Positions 17,791 to 26,072 of a stretch of DNA of 36,585 bases are shown here, one piece after another. Origin of the DNA: Alphaproteobacteria bacterium. Lineage in GTDB: Bacteria; Pseudomonadota; Alphaproteobacteria; SHVR01. The notes under the pieces are model-generated. The model ran no database searches, had not been told where the DNA came from, and saw nothing but the letters and a program-made list of their open reading frames with translations. The stretch is taken from NCBI GenBank assembly GCA_009694185.1, contig SHVR01000027.1, forward strand, positions 1 to 36,585, read 5' to 3'. Position 1 is the first letter of the stretch. Every line of letters starts with the position of its first letter. A program made the position numbers and the translations under genes.

Positions 17791-18618
17791 TCACTCGCCT
17801 GCTGGGGCTTGTCGGCGGCGCCTGAAGAATAGGATTGCGCGCAGCCGGACACTCTCGACCAGTATCCTAACGCCCCATATGTACTTCATGGAAGATCGTT
17901 GAATCCGCCGCGCCCGTCGCAGCCCCGAATTCAAGGCTGTTTCCGCCTGGCGCGCGGCGCGGTCACCTTCATAGCGCCCGTCGCCAATGGTCGAAGCGCC
18001 GGCAAAACTTACATGCGCGGTGACGGGATAGGGTTGCACGGCCAGGACTCTCAGCTTGGTCTTCCAATAATGGTCCATGAAAACGTCCACCTGGTCGCTT
18101 ATATACTCGCTATTGTCCAATAACTTATGAGCACCGGTTCGACTGATGACGTAGGCGTAGGCGCTGCTTGGCCCACCAAGCAAATACACCAGCCGATGAC
18201 CACCGGACAGTCCGGCGAGCGGCACAAATATCCGTCTCCGGGCACCACCCACACGAACCAGATCATAGAGGTCCGACAGTCTGGAAATATCTTTCAGCAA
18301 ACTCGGCAGAGTTCGATCCAGGTGTACGTCATCTTCCAACACCAAGGCACATGGGGCGCCGCTCGCGTAAAATGTCTCCCAGGCCAGGCGATGACTCAAG
18401 AAGCAACCGATTTCACTCGCGGTTAGACCGGCATCGTTTCTATTTTCACGGTCTTGCGACCGGTAGCGTTGCCGGTCTCTTGCACTTAAGGACCGGCCAT
18501 CTATCGCGTCGATTTTCTGAAAAGCAAGACCGGTGGCCGCTAATTGCGCTTGCATATGCTCATAGCGATCACCGCTACGAGCCAGATTGATGACGAATAC
18601 GCTCAGTATATCGGACAT
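17791..18618 (-). CDS. GT25-family glycosyltransferase (LPS/LOS biosynthesis)
   Basis: The 275-aa protein fits the GT25 family. It starts ILSVFVINLARSGDRYEHMQAQLAATGLAFQKIDAIDG, then ASEIGCFLSHRLAWETFYASG, and the acidic metal/nucleotide-sugar motif CALVLEDDVHLD. GT25 enzymes add galactose or glucose to lipo-oligosaccharide. The ATG at 18618 has AAGGG upstream. Base composition is visibly lower in GC than the flanking genes, and there are more codons ending in A/T, consistent with horizontal acquisition. The C-terminus is basic (FFRRRRQAPAGE), plausibly membrane-facing. Confidence 0.88.
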   Translation of the reverse strand: MSDILSVFVINLARSGDRYEHMQAQLAATGLAFQKIDAIDGRSLSARDRQRYRSQDRENRNDAGLTASEIGCFLSHRLAWETFYASGAPCALVLEDDVHLDRTLPSLLKDISRLSDLYDLVRVGGARRRIFVPLAGLSGGHRLVYLLGGPSSAYAYVISRTGAHKLLDNSEYISDQVDVFMDHYWKTKLRVLAVQPYPVTAHVSFAGASTIGDGRYEGDRAARQAETALNSGLRRARRIQRSSMKYIWGVRILVESVRLRAILFFRRRRQAPAGE

Positions 18619-18648
18619 TTAACCCTTGAAATATGGAATAAATACACA

Positions 18649-18667
18649 CCCTATGCTAAGCATAGGG
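18649..18667. promoter_or_regulatory. Perfect inverted repeat upstream of GT25
   Basis: CCCTATGC and GCATAGGG are perfect 8-base arms separated by TAA. The repeat is in the 92-base gap between the broken GT9 gene and GT25. It could form a small hairpin in the RNA or be an operator. No T-run follows directly, so a terminator is not well supported. Confidence 0.4.
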
Positions 18668-18710
18668 AATGCCGTCACGCAAATTTAGAAACCTGTCTTC
18701 ACCTGAATTT

Positions 18711-19462
18711 TTACTCTGTCGTTAACGCATACAGACCGAGAAATGTCGGGTTAAGCACGGGGCCGAGCAATTCGAGAACATCGTCGGGCGTGATCCGCGC
18801 CATGCCGTCCGTCCGGCTGAATTGGTCGCCGGGTGGCACAATCGCCTTCAGCCGTGTGGTATAGACGAGCGGCGGTGTCGTGCCGAAGAGGCCGAAGGCC
18901 ACCGTGCCCATCGCCACCGCCAGATTGAGGGGACCCGAATCATTGCCGACGAGGAACGTGCATTCGGCAACCAGCGCCATGACCTCATCGAGGGGCAGAT
19001 TGCTCGCCGGCACGGTGTTCGGACGATTGGCGACGGCGGCGACCCGGTCGGCTTCGGTGGGCGCGCCGAGGACGAAGCGGGTCCCGGGTAGCCGTTTGTC
19101 GAGGCCATCGAGCAGGCGGTCGAAGGACCGGACGGGCCAGAGCTTCCAGGTCTTCGAGGCGCCGACGCCAAATCCCACCCAGGGGCGCGGCCGGTCGGCG
19201 AATTTGGCAAGCAGCCGCGCCCGCGTCGCCGGCGCCACGATGAGGCGGGGCTCGCGCTCGGGCACTGGGATGGTAAGCCCCTCCAGGAGCAAGCGGCACT
19301 TGTCGAGGGCGAAGGTATTGCGGTGGGTGGTGCCGAGCATGGGGCCCTTGTTCAACCACAGAGTCTGTCGGCCGACGCCGTAGCCGAGGCGCTCGGGCAC
19401 GCCGGCACATGCCAGACCATATCGCCGATGCCGGGCAGTAGTTGGATGACGGCGGTGACCAT
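18711..19462 (-). pseudogene. GT9-family (heptosyltransferase-like) gene broken by an internal deletion
   Basis: Two pieces of a GT9 gene are fused in different frames. From the ATG at 19462, the first ~21 codons read VTAVIQLLPGIGDMVWHVPA, the classic GT9 N-terminus. That frame then degenerates and stops at 19352. From about 19401 the -1 frame resumes inside a mid-protein GT9 segment (AGVPERLGYGVGRQTLWLN), and continues to FLVGNDSGPLNLAVAMGTVAFGLFGTTPP and the C-terminus. The segment normally between these, roughly 70-80 residues, is missing. GT9 enzymes add heptoses or related sugars to LPS core from an ADP-sugar. The fused gene is unlikely to be functional unless the downstream part starts independently. 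Confidence 0.8.
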
Positions 19463-19556
19463 GGAACTCGCTCTCGTCGGACCGTCGCTGCTTATCTCTC
19501 CGGCCGGTGGTCATCAACTGTGCCCGGCCGGCCGCGGCCATGGCGGGAACTCCGGG

Positions 19557-20264
19557 CTAGCTCAGCCCCACCACCGGGACGGCGGCTCCGTTGAGGGCAC
19601 GGGCGTCGTTGGAGGCGAGGAACAGGATGACGTCGGCGAGCGCCTCGGGCGCCACCCACTTGGCCGGATCGGCGCCCGGCATGTCGCGCCGGTTCTCGGG
19701 CGTGTCGATGACGCTCGGCATGACGCAATTGACGTTGATGCCCCTATCCCGGAGCTCGCCCGCCATGCTTTCCGTCAGGCGGATCACGGCCGCTTTTGCC
19801 GCCCCATAGGCGCCCATGGCGGCACTGGCGTGGAGGCCCGCGACCGAGGCGATGTTGACGATCTTGCCGCCGCCCTGGGCCAGCATGCCCGGGACGACCG
19901 CGGCGGCGGCATGGATGATCGACGTGACGTTGAGGTCGATCATCAAGCGCCAGAGATCGGCCGGGGTCTCGTGCACGGCGGGCCCCATGCGAAAGCCGCC
20001 GGCAATGTTGCAGAGAATGTCGATGCGCCCGAAGTGCGCGCGCACTTTGTCGGCGGCCTCGGCCACCTTATCTCGGTCGAAGAGGTCGGCCGCGAGTGCC
20101 AGGCGCCCGTCGCCAGGCGGATAGCTTGCCTCAAGCCGTGCCGCGTCCACATCCAAGAGGGCGATATGGGCGCCTTCGCGCTCGAAAGCCCGCGCCACGG
20201 CCTGGCCGAGATTGCCGGCGGCGCCGGTGAGCAGGGCCGTTTGGCCGGCGAAACGCCGTGACAT
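19557..20264 (-). CDS. SDR-family NAD(P)-dependent oxidoreductase
   Basis: From the ATG at 20264, preceded by AAGG, the product is 235 aa. It has the nucleotide-binding TGAAGNLG (residues 13-20), the ILCNIAGG segment (NAG-type), and the catalytic S140, Y153 and K157 (NIASVAGLH; YGAAK). This is the classical short-chain dehydrogenase pattern, oxidising or reducing a hydroxyl/keto group. It starts 4 bases after the hydroxyacid dehydrogenase stop and ends the leftward catabolic series. The frame extends to 20324, but that part is a shadow of the previous gene. Confidence 0.93.
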   Translation of the reverse strand: MSRRFAGQTALLTGAAGNLGQAVARAFEREGAHIALLDVDAARLEASYPPGDGRLALAADLFDRDKVAEAADKVRAHFGRIDILCNIAGGFRMGPAVHETPADLWRLMIDLNVTSIIHAAAAVVPGMLAQGGGKIVNIASVAGLHASAAMGAYGAAKAAVIRLTESMAGELRDRGINVNCVMPSVIDTPENRRDMPGADPAKWVAPEALADVILFLASNDARALNGAAVPVVGLS

Positions 20265-20268
20265 CGCC

Positions 20269-21237
20269 TTATCTCGGCTTTGCCGGCTTTGCCGGCTCGG
20301 CCGAGAGCGGCGGATCGCGCTCAAGGGCGTCGTTCAGGCGATTGGCGCCGACGGCGACCTCGACCCCGGCGCGCTCCACCTGGAGCAGCATGGTCGAGCG
20401 TGAATCGCGGCCCGACCAGCCACGGCCCATGGCTTCGGTCATTTCTTCGAGTGTGAGGTTGGCAAGCCGCATGGGGACGCCCAGTTCGCGCCCCAGCGCC
20501 GTCGCGAGCGACACGTCCTTGTGGGCGAGACGAAGCGCGAAGGCCGGCGGGTCGTATTTGTTGGGGAGGAACTGGTCGATCAGGCCATCGAGCGTCCGGC
20601 GCCGCCCGAGGGCGCCCTGGCGCACCGCCTCCCAGAGGGCGAGCGGCTCCACGCCGCCCTTGATGCCCATGGTGAAGACTTCCGCCAGCGCGGTTTGAAT
20701 CATATAGCCGGCGCAATTATGGACGAGCTTGGTGACGCTGCCGGCGCCGATCGGACCCACATACCGCGCCTGATCGCCGATGGCGTCGAGCAGCGCCTTG
20801 TGCTGGTTGAAGACCGCTTCCTCGCCGCCGATCCAGAGCGCCAGCTTGCCGGTCGAGGCACCCCTGGGGCCGCCGCTCACCGGCGCATCGAGAATGTGGG
20901 CACCCTTCTCGGCGAAAACGCCATGGAGGCGGCGGATGAGTGTCGGCGAATTGGTGGTGAGGTCGAAGAGGGCGGAGCCCTTGCTCATGCCGGCAAGCAA
21001 GCCATCCGGCCCGAGTGTCACGGCCTCGAGTTCGGGCGGGCCGGGCAGCGACGTGAAGATCACCGGGGCCGCTTGGGCGACTGCCTTGGGTGTATCCGCC
21101 CACACGGCGCCGGCCGCCAGGTGGCGCTCGGCGGCGGCCTTGCGGACATCGTTCACGACCAGTTTGTGGCCGGCCTTTTGCAGGTTCGCCGCCATGCTGG
21201 CACCCATGGTGCCGAGCCCGATGAAGCCCAATTGCAT
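20269..21237 (-). CDS. Beta-hydroxyacid dehydrogenase (3-hydroxyisobutyrate dehydrogenase family)
   Basis: From the ATG at 21237 the product is 322 aa. It has the GLGTMG nucleotide motif at residues 7-12, FDLTTNSPTLIRRL, LDAPVSGGPRGASTGKLALWIGG (family substrate motif), and the catalytic lysine K170 in GSVTKLVHNCAGYM. These enzymes oxidise 3-hydroxy acids such as 3-hydroxyisobutyrate, tartronate semialdehyde-type compounds or gamma-hydroxybutyrate using NAD(P). The C-terminus ends in an odd PAKPAKPR run from a short DNA duplication. It is 4 bases upstream of the SDR gene, so the two oxidoreductases are coupled. Confidence 0.93.
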   Translation of the reverse strand: MQLGFIGLGTMGASMAANLQKAGHKLVVNDVRKAAAERHLAAGAVWADTPKAVAQAAPVIFTSLPGPPELEAVTLGPDGLLAGMSKGSALFDLTTNSPTLIRRLHGVFAEKGAHILDAPVSGGPRGASTGKLALWIGGEEAVFNQHKALLDAIGDQARYVGPIGAGSVTKLVHNCAGYMIQTALAEVFTMGIKGGVEPLALWEAVRQGALGRRRTLDGLIDQFLPNKYDPPAFALRLAHKDVSLATALGRELGVPMRLANLTLEEMTEAMGRGWSGRDSRSTMLLQVERAGVEVAVGANRLNDALERDPPLSAEPAKPAKPR

Positions 21238-21410
21238 GTTCGTTCCATCCTCGTGTTGCGCTTGCTTAACCCGTCGAAATAGCGTGCCCGGCTCGGCCCG
21301 GCATGGCAAGCGCCGCCATGGCGGCGGATTGGAGGGACGAGGCGGCGGCTCGGTTGGCGACCATCGCCGCCTGAAACTCTATTCGTCGAAGGGAAGTGCC
21401 AGGTGCCGTG

Positions 21411-21761
21411 TCAGTGTACGGCCTTGCCGCGCGCCTGCGAGGTGAACCAGCGCAGAAGTGCCACAATGAGCGGATCCGAGGCCGAGATCTTCTGTTCTAA
21501 CAATTGCCTCGAAATGACCACGCAAATGCTCTCCTCGACGGCGCCTACCGAGGCAACCCGCGCCTGGGTGTCGATGGCCGCCATGGCGCCGAAGATTTCG
21601 CCCGCCCCGACCCGCCGGATCACTTTGTCGCCGTCGCCGCGCCGCTGGACGATCTCGATAAGTCCCTTCTGGACGAGATAGGCCTGATCGCCGATATCGC
21701 CTTCCTTGAAGATGACGTGGCTCGGGGGAAACGTTTTTTTGTTCACCGGCTGTTGCGCCAT
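21411..21761 (-). CDS. Single-domain cyclic-nucleotide-binding (Crp-like) protein
   Basis: The 116-aa protein is essentially one cNMP-binding domain. FKEGDIGDQAYLVQKGLIEIV and GAGEIFGAMAAIDTQARVASVGAVEESICVVI give the beta-roll and the phosphate-binding cassette region, in which the usual GE-AL-RxA appears as GEIFGAMAAI...RVA. There is no DNA-binding helix-turn-helix and no membrane or enzymatic domain, so it is not a regulator by itself. It lies between the amidase and hydroxyacid dehydrogenase genes on the same strand (gaps about 100 and 170 bases). A role in sensing cAMP or in protein-protein contact is inference. An A7 run in codons 8-10 is a possible slippage site. Confidence 0.85.
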   Translation of the reverse strand: MAQQPVNKKTFPPSHVIFKEGDIGDQAYLVQKGLIEIVQRRGDGDKVIRRVGAGEIFGAMAAIDTQARVASVGAVEESICVVISRQLLEQKISASDPLIVALLRWFTSQARGKAVH

Positions 21762-21862
21762 ACCACGATCCCGGACAAGAAGAAGCGGTGCTCAACCTAG
21801 AACGTAAATTGGGTCTGGTTGACAGGCCATTAACGACGCGGCGACCGTGACCGCCTGCCGTG

Positions 21863-23302
21863 CTATTGGTCGAACGGCAGCATCGGGCGGCGCTCTGCCC
21901 AAGGCCGGGCTTGCTCGAACAGTGCCGCGGCCCGCATCACCCGGTCGTCGGACCACCAGGGGCCGACGATCTGGAGTGCCACCGGCAGGCCCGCCGCCGT
22001 CCAGCCGCAAGGAACCGTGATCGCCGGATGGCCGGTCATGTTGAAGGGGTGGGTGTAGGGATACCAGGCCGCCCGCAAGGCGCCGACTGCCCGGCCCGCG
22101 ATGACATAGGGCGCCATCGCATCATGGTCGGCGGCAATTGCCGGCCCCGCCAAGGTCGGCATCACCACGAGATCGCAATCCTCGAACCAGGCTTGCACGG
22201 CCCGGAAGACCGATGTGCGCTGGGCGAGGGAGTCTTGGATGTCGGTTGCGCCATATTGCCGGCCCTGGGCCATCCAGGTGCGCAAGCTGTCGCTCATCCG
22301 GTCGCCGATTTCCTCGGCGTAGCGACCGAAGCGGCTGGCCCAGGCGGAAAAGGTGAGCGGCCCCCATATCGGGAGCGTGTTGGCGAACTCGGTTTCCCGC
22401 CGTTCGACCCCCGCGCCAAGATCGGCGAAGACGGCAACCGCGTCCTCGAACAGGCGCTGGGTCTCGGGGTCGATGGCATCGTTACCGAGGAAGAGACGCC
22501 AATGGATGCCTACACCCTTGAGATCGCCCTGGGCCTCGCTGGCGGCGGCGAAATTGGGGGTGGCGCGGGCGAGCGAATGCGGGTCGTTGGCATCGGGTCC
22601 GGCCATCGCCTGCATCATCAAGGCGCTGTCCATGACTGTCCGCGTCATGGGGCCGATGAAAGCCAGGTTGGCAAAGGCATCCAGCGCCTGGTCGTGCGGC
22701 ACCATGCCGAGGGTGGGCTTGAAGCCAACGACGCCACAGCAGGCGGCCGGAATGCGGATCGAGCCGCCGCCGTCGGTGCCGAGCGCCAGCGGAGCAAGCC
22801 CGGCCGCGGTCGCCGCCCCGGCGCCGCCGCTCGACCCGCCGGGCGAACGGCTCCGGTCCCAGGGATTGAGGGTGCGGCCGAAAAGCGGCGCCTCGGTCAG
22901 GGGCTTGTGGCCGAATTCGGGCGTCGTCGTCTTGCCGACCAGGATGGCACCGGCCCGTCTCAGGCGCGCGACCGCGACAGTGTCCTTGGCCGGCACATTA
23001 TGCTCGAGTGCGAAGCTGCCGAAGGTGGTCTTGACGCCCGCCGTGTTGATCAGGTCCTTCGCCGAGAAGGGCACGCCATGCAGCGGGCCGATGGTGTCGC
23101 CGCGCATGACCGCCGCCTCGGCGGCGCGGGCCTCATTGAGCGCTTGATCCGCCGTCACGGTGATGAAGGCGTTGAGCACCGGCTGGCTCGCCTCGATGCG
23201 CCTCAATATCGCGCCCACGAGTGCGACGGGCGAGAGCGATTTCTCCCTGATCAGGCGGGCAAGCGTGCTCGCTGGCGTGTAAGCGAGGTCGGTGTCGCTC
23301 AT
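21863..23302 (-). CDS. Amidase-signature family hydrolase
   Basis: The 479-aa product from the ATG at 23302 has the Ser-cisSer-Lys catalytic triad of amidase-signature enzymes. K82 is in PFSAKDLINTAG, the Gly/Ser-rich SPGGSSGGAGAA holds the cis-Ser (about S158), and the nucleophile S182 is in GTDGGGSIRIPAA. These enzymes hydrolyse carboxamides. Its start overlaps the CoA-transferase stop by 4 bases (ATGA), so it is translationally coupled to the CoA transferase. That pairing suggests a pathway in which an amide is hydrolysed to an acid that is then activated to its CoA ester. The open frame beyond 23302 is a shadow. Confidence 0.93.
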   Translation of the reverse strand: MSDTDLAYTPASTLARLIREKSLSPVALVGAILRRIEASQPVLNAFITVTADQALNEARAAEAAVMRGDTIGPLHGVPFSAKDLINTAGVKTTFGSFALEHNVPAKDTVAVARLRRAGAILVGKTTTPEFGHKPLTEAPLFGRTLNPWDRSRSPGGSSGGAGAATAAGLAPLALGTDGGGSIRIPAACCGVVGFKPTLGMVPHDQALDAFANLAFIGPMTRTVMDSALMMQAMAGPDANDPHSLARATPNFAAASEAQGDLKGVGIHWRLFLGNDAIDPETQRLFEDAVAVFADLGAGVERRETEFANTLPIWGPLTFSAWASRFGRYAEEIGDRMSDSLRTWMAQGRQYGATDIQDSLAQRTSVFRAVQAWFEDCDLVVMPTLAGPAIAADHDAMAPYVIAGRAVGALRAAWYPYTHPFNMTGHPAITVPCGWTAAGLPVALQIVGPWWSDDRVMRAAALFEQARPWAERRPMLPFDQ

Positions 23303-24510
23303 CCACCTTCTCCCACGACACCCGCCCGAACGAGATTGTCGATGGCGCTCGCATCGAGGCCGAGCTTTTCCATGAGAATGGCGCGGGTGTGGGCGCCGAG
23401 TTCGGGGCTCGGGTTGAGCGCCGGACGGGTCTCGCCATGGAAGCGCAACGGGCTGTGCGGGAGCACGACGCGGCCAAGCGCCGGGTGATCGACCCAGTTC
23501 AGCATGCCGCGCGCGTGCATATGGGCGTCGTTGGTGACCTCGACGAGGTCGCGCACGGGGGCCGCCGGCACATGCTGGGCCTGTAGGCGAGCGAAGGCTT
23601 CTTGCTTTGGCAGATGCACCGTCCAGCCGGCCACCAGCGCATCCACCGCTTCCCGGTTCTTCGCCCGGGTCCACTGATCGGCGAAGCGCGGATCGTCCTT
23701 GGACTCCTCCTGGCCGATGGCGCGAAGGAGATTATGCCAATGCTCTTCGCGCACACAGATGATGGCGATATGGCCGTCCTTGGCCGGATAGACATTGTAG
23801 GGCGCCGAGGTACCGGCCGGATGATTGTTGCCGGTGCGCGGCGGCTGTCGCCCGCCATTGTTGTGGAGGCTGGTCAGATTGGTGGCGAGCGCCGGGTAGA
23901 CCGCTTCCTGCATGGCGACCTCGACGACGCGGCCCGTGCCGGTGACCGAGCGCTCATAGAGGGCCGTTGCAATCGCCGCATAGAGATGCACACCGCCCAG
24001 AAAGTCGCAGAGGGCGAGGCCCGCCTTCATCGGCGGGCCGTCCGGTGGGCCGTTGATACTCATGATGCCGCCCACCGCCTGCACGGTCAGGTCCATGGCG
24101 AGATTGTCGCGGTCGGGCCCCGAAAGGCCATAGCCGGTGCCGGAGGCATAGATCAGGCGCGGGTTGGCGGCCTGGAGCACGGCGGCGCCGACGCCGAGGC
24201 GATCGAGCACGCCCGGCGCGTAATTCTCCAAGAGGATGTCGGCGCCCTTGGTCAGCTCGATCAAGAGCGCCTTGCCTTCGGGATGTTTCAGATTGATGGC
24301 GATGTCGCGCTTGTTGGAGTTGAGCATGGCGAGCGCCAGGCTCAGATTTTGGCCGCCGCGTTTCCTGAGTGGCTCGCCTTCGAGAGGCTCCACCTTGATC
24401 ACGTCGGCGCCGGCCATGGCTAGGAGAAAGCCCGCATAGGGTCCGTTGTAGATTTGGCCGAGGTCGATGACGGTCACACCCCTGAGGGGACTTCGGCTCG
24501 GGCCGGTCAT
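23299..24510 (-). CDS. Class III CoA transferase (CaiB/BaiF family)
   Basis: The 403-aa product uses the ATG at 24510, after GGTGGAG. It has the N-terminal LRGVTVIDLGQIYNGPYAGFLLAMAGADVIKVEPLEGEPLR, the catalytic Asp region DNLAMDLTVQAVGG, and the C-terminal pieces of family III transferases. These transfer CoA from a donor thioester to a carboxylic acid. It lies 13 bases after the acyl-CoA dehydrogenase stop and overlaps the amidase start by 4 bases, which places acid activation directly before oxidation by the dehydrogenase. The frame upstream of 24510 is a shadow. Confidence 0.93.
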   Translation of the reverse strand: MTGPSRSPLRGVTVIDLGQIYNGPYAGFLLAMAGADVIKVEPLEGEPLRKRGGQNLSLALAMLNSNKRDIAINLKHPEGKALLIELTKGADILLENYAPGVLDRLGVGAAVLQAANPRLIYASGTGYGLSGPDRDNLAMDLTVQAVGGIMSINGPPDGPPMKAGLALCDFLGGVHLYAAIATALYERSVTGTGRVVEVAMQEAVYPALATNLTSLHNNGGRQPPRTGNNHPAGTSAPYNVYPAKDGHIAIICVREEHWHNLLRAIGQEESKDDPRFADQWTRAKNREAVDALVAGWTVHLPKQEAFARLQAQHVPAAPVRDLVEVTNDAHMHARGMLNWVDHPALGRVVLPHSPLRFHGETRPALNPSPELGAHTRAILMEKLGLDASAIDNLVRAGVVGEGG

Positions 24511-24523
24511 GGTGACTCCACCG

Positions 24524-25690
24524 TCATCTGAGGGACATGCCGAGGATATCCCGGGCGATGATGTGGCGCTGCACCTCGTTCGGGCCTTCGCCGATGCGCC
24601 GGATGCGCATTTCGCGGAACCAGCGCTCGAAGGGCATGTCCTTGGCGACGCCGAGGCCGCCATGGATCTGCATGCAGCGATCGACGACGCGCCCGCCCGC
24701 CTCGGTCGCCACCAGCTTGGCGAGGCCGGCTTCCTTGCGGAAGGGATCGCCGCGCCGGGCCTTGTCGGCGGCCACCAGCGTCAACCAGCGCGAGGTCTCG
24801 ATGTCGATCTCATTGTCCACCAGCATCCATTGGATGGCCTGGCGGCTGGCCAACGGGGCGCCGAAGGTGTGGCGAATCTTGGCGTATTCGACCGCCAATT
24901 CATGCGCCTTGATGGCGACCCCGATACAGACGGCGGCATAGGGTATGCGCTGGCGGCTGAGGCGATCGTTGGCGATGGCGAAGCCCTTGTTCACCTCGCC
25001 GAGTATGTTGGCGTCGGGCACGCGCAGATCGGTGAACTGCAATTCCGTCGCATAACGCGCCGAGCGGAGCGTGTGCACGATGCGCCGCACATGGAAGCCA
25101 GGCCAATCGGTCTCGACGATGAAGCAGGTGATGCCGCTCCGGCCCTTGTCGGAATCGGTGCGCGCGAAAAGGAGGCCGTAGTCGGCCTTGTCGGCGCCGC
25201 TGATCCAGAGCTTCTGGCCGTTGATGACCCAATCCTGGCCGTCGCGCACGGCCCGGGTCTGGATGGCGCGCGCCGGATCGCTGCCGCCCGAGGGCTCGGA
25301 GAGGCCGAAGAACACCTTCTTCTCGCCCCGCAGCGTGGGATAGAGATAGCGTTGCTTCTGGTCGTCGTTGGCCTCGAAAAGCTGGGCCAGGCCGGCACCG
25401 CCAAAGACGCCATAGCAGGGCGCGTAGAGGCCGGCGCGATGCTGCGACATTTCGATGGCAATCAGGGTGCGCGTCACCATGTCGATATCGGGCCCGCCAT
25501 AGTCGGGCGGGATGTCCAGGCCATAGAGGCCCATGTCCTTCACCATCGCAACGAGCCGGCCATGGTCTTCCTCGGGGAGTTCGTCGGTGTCGGGGTCGAG
25601 CTTGTCCTCGAGCGGCACGATCTCTCGACGCACGAACCGGCGCACCATGTCGACGACCATGGTCTGTTCTTCGGTGAGCTGCAAATCCAT
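24524..25690 (-). CDS. Acyl-CoA dehydrogenase
   Basis: The 388-aa protein has the complete acyl-CoA dehydrogenase fold. It starts MDLQLTEEQTMVVDMVRRFVRREI, contains FGLSEPSGGSDPARAIQTRA and WVINGQKLWISGADKADYG, and ends with QIHGGLGVAKDMPFERWFREMRIRRIGEGPNEVQRHIIARDILG. The IGEGPNEV segment holds the usual catalytic Glu position. It oxidises an acyl-CoA to the 2-enoyl-CoA with FAD. AGGAG precedes the ATG by 8 bases. It lies between the GIY-YIG-like and CoA-transferase genes in the same leftward unit. Confidence 0.95.
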   Translation of the reverse strand: MDLQLTEEQTMVVDMVRRFVRREIVPLEDKLDPDTDELPEEDHGRLVAMVKDMGLYGLDIPPDYGGPDIDMVTRTLIAIEMSQHRAGLYAPCYGVFGGAGLAQLFEANDDQKQRYLYPTLRGEKKVFFGLSEPSGGSDPARAIQTRAVRDGQDWVINGQKLWISGADKADYGLLFARTDSDKGRSGITCFIVETDWPGFHVRRIVHTLRSARYATELQFTDLRVPDANILGEVNKGFAIANDRLSRQRIPYAAVCIGVAIKAHELAVEYAKIRHTFGAPLASRQAIQWMLVDNEIDIETSRWLTLVAADKARRGDPFRKEAGLAKLVATEAGGRVVDRCMQIHGGLGVAKDMPFERWFREMRIRRIGEGPNEVQRHIIARDILGMSLR

Positions 25691-25724
25691 TGGGGCTCTC
25701 CTGAATTGGCGTGGATGGGCGCCG

Positions 25725-26069
25725 TCAGGCGGGGCTTAGGCGGCCGAGGCGGCTGGCGTCGATGTCGGTGTTGGCGGCCGGCAAGCGGCCCTCATGGTCC
25801 GCGCGGTAGGCCATCAGCAGTTCCAGATGCCGGGTGCGGTAGGACATGTTGACCTCAATGCGGAACTGCGCGGCGCCGGCTTGTGGCGCCGCAAGCCATT
25901 TCTGGAGTTCGCCCCTGAGGCCGAAGAGCGAGCGACCACCGGCCACGCCCACATAGACGATCTCGCCCGCCGCGTTGGCGAGCTGGTAGACGCCGAGCTG
26001 GCCCGGGACCCGTTTTACCGTCTCGGGATTGAATGGCGTCCAACGCTTGCTCATGCGGATGGCGGGCAT
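25725..26069 (-). CDS. GIY-YIG-like small protein inside the acyl-CoA operon
   Basis: The 114-aa protein resembles a compact GIY-YIG nuclease-type fold. LGVYQLANAAGEIVYVGVAGGRSLFGLRGELQKWL gives a GVY...VYVG pair and a downstream Arg. RHLELLMAYRADHEGRLPAANTDI fits the Glu-helix-Asn end of the fold. The key residues (Tyr, Tyr/Gly, Arg, Glu, Asn) therefore look retained. Nucleases of this kind normally serve in repair or mobile elements, so its position between enoyl-CoA hydratase (gap 3 bases) and acyl-CoA dehydrogenase (gap 34 bases) is unexpected. Its true function is unknown. It may be a conserved passenger with a non-nuclease role. Confidence 0.65.
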   Translation of the reverse strand: MPAIRMSKRWTPFNPETVKRVPGQLGVYQLANAAGEIVYVGVAGGRSLFGLRGELQKWLAAPQAGAAQFRIEVNMSYRTRHLELLMAYRADHEGRLPAANTDIDASRLGRLSPA

Positions 26070-26072
26070 GGG

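Noticed and set aside
21311-21326. 16-bp perfect palindrome CGCCGCCATGGCGGCG
   Set aside because: It is low-complexity GC-rich sequence that arises easily by chance, and no loop or T-run supports a terminator.
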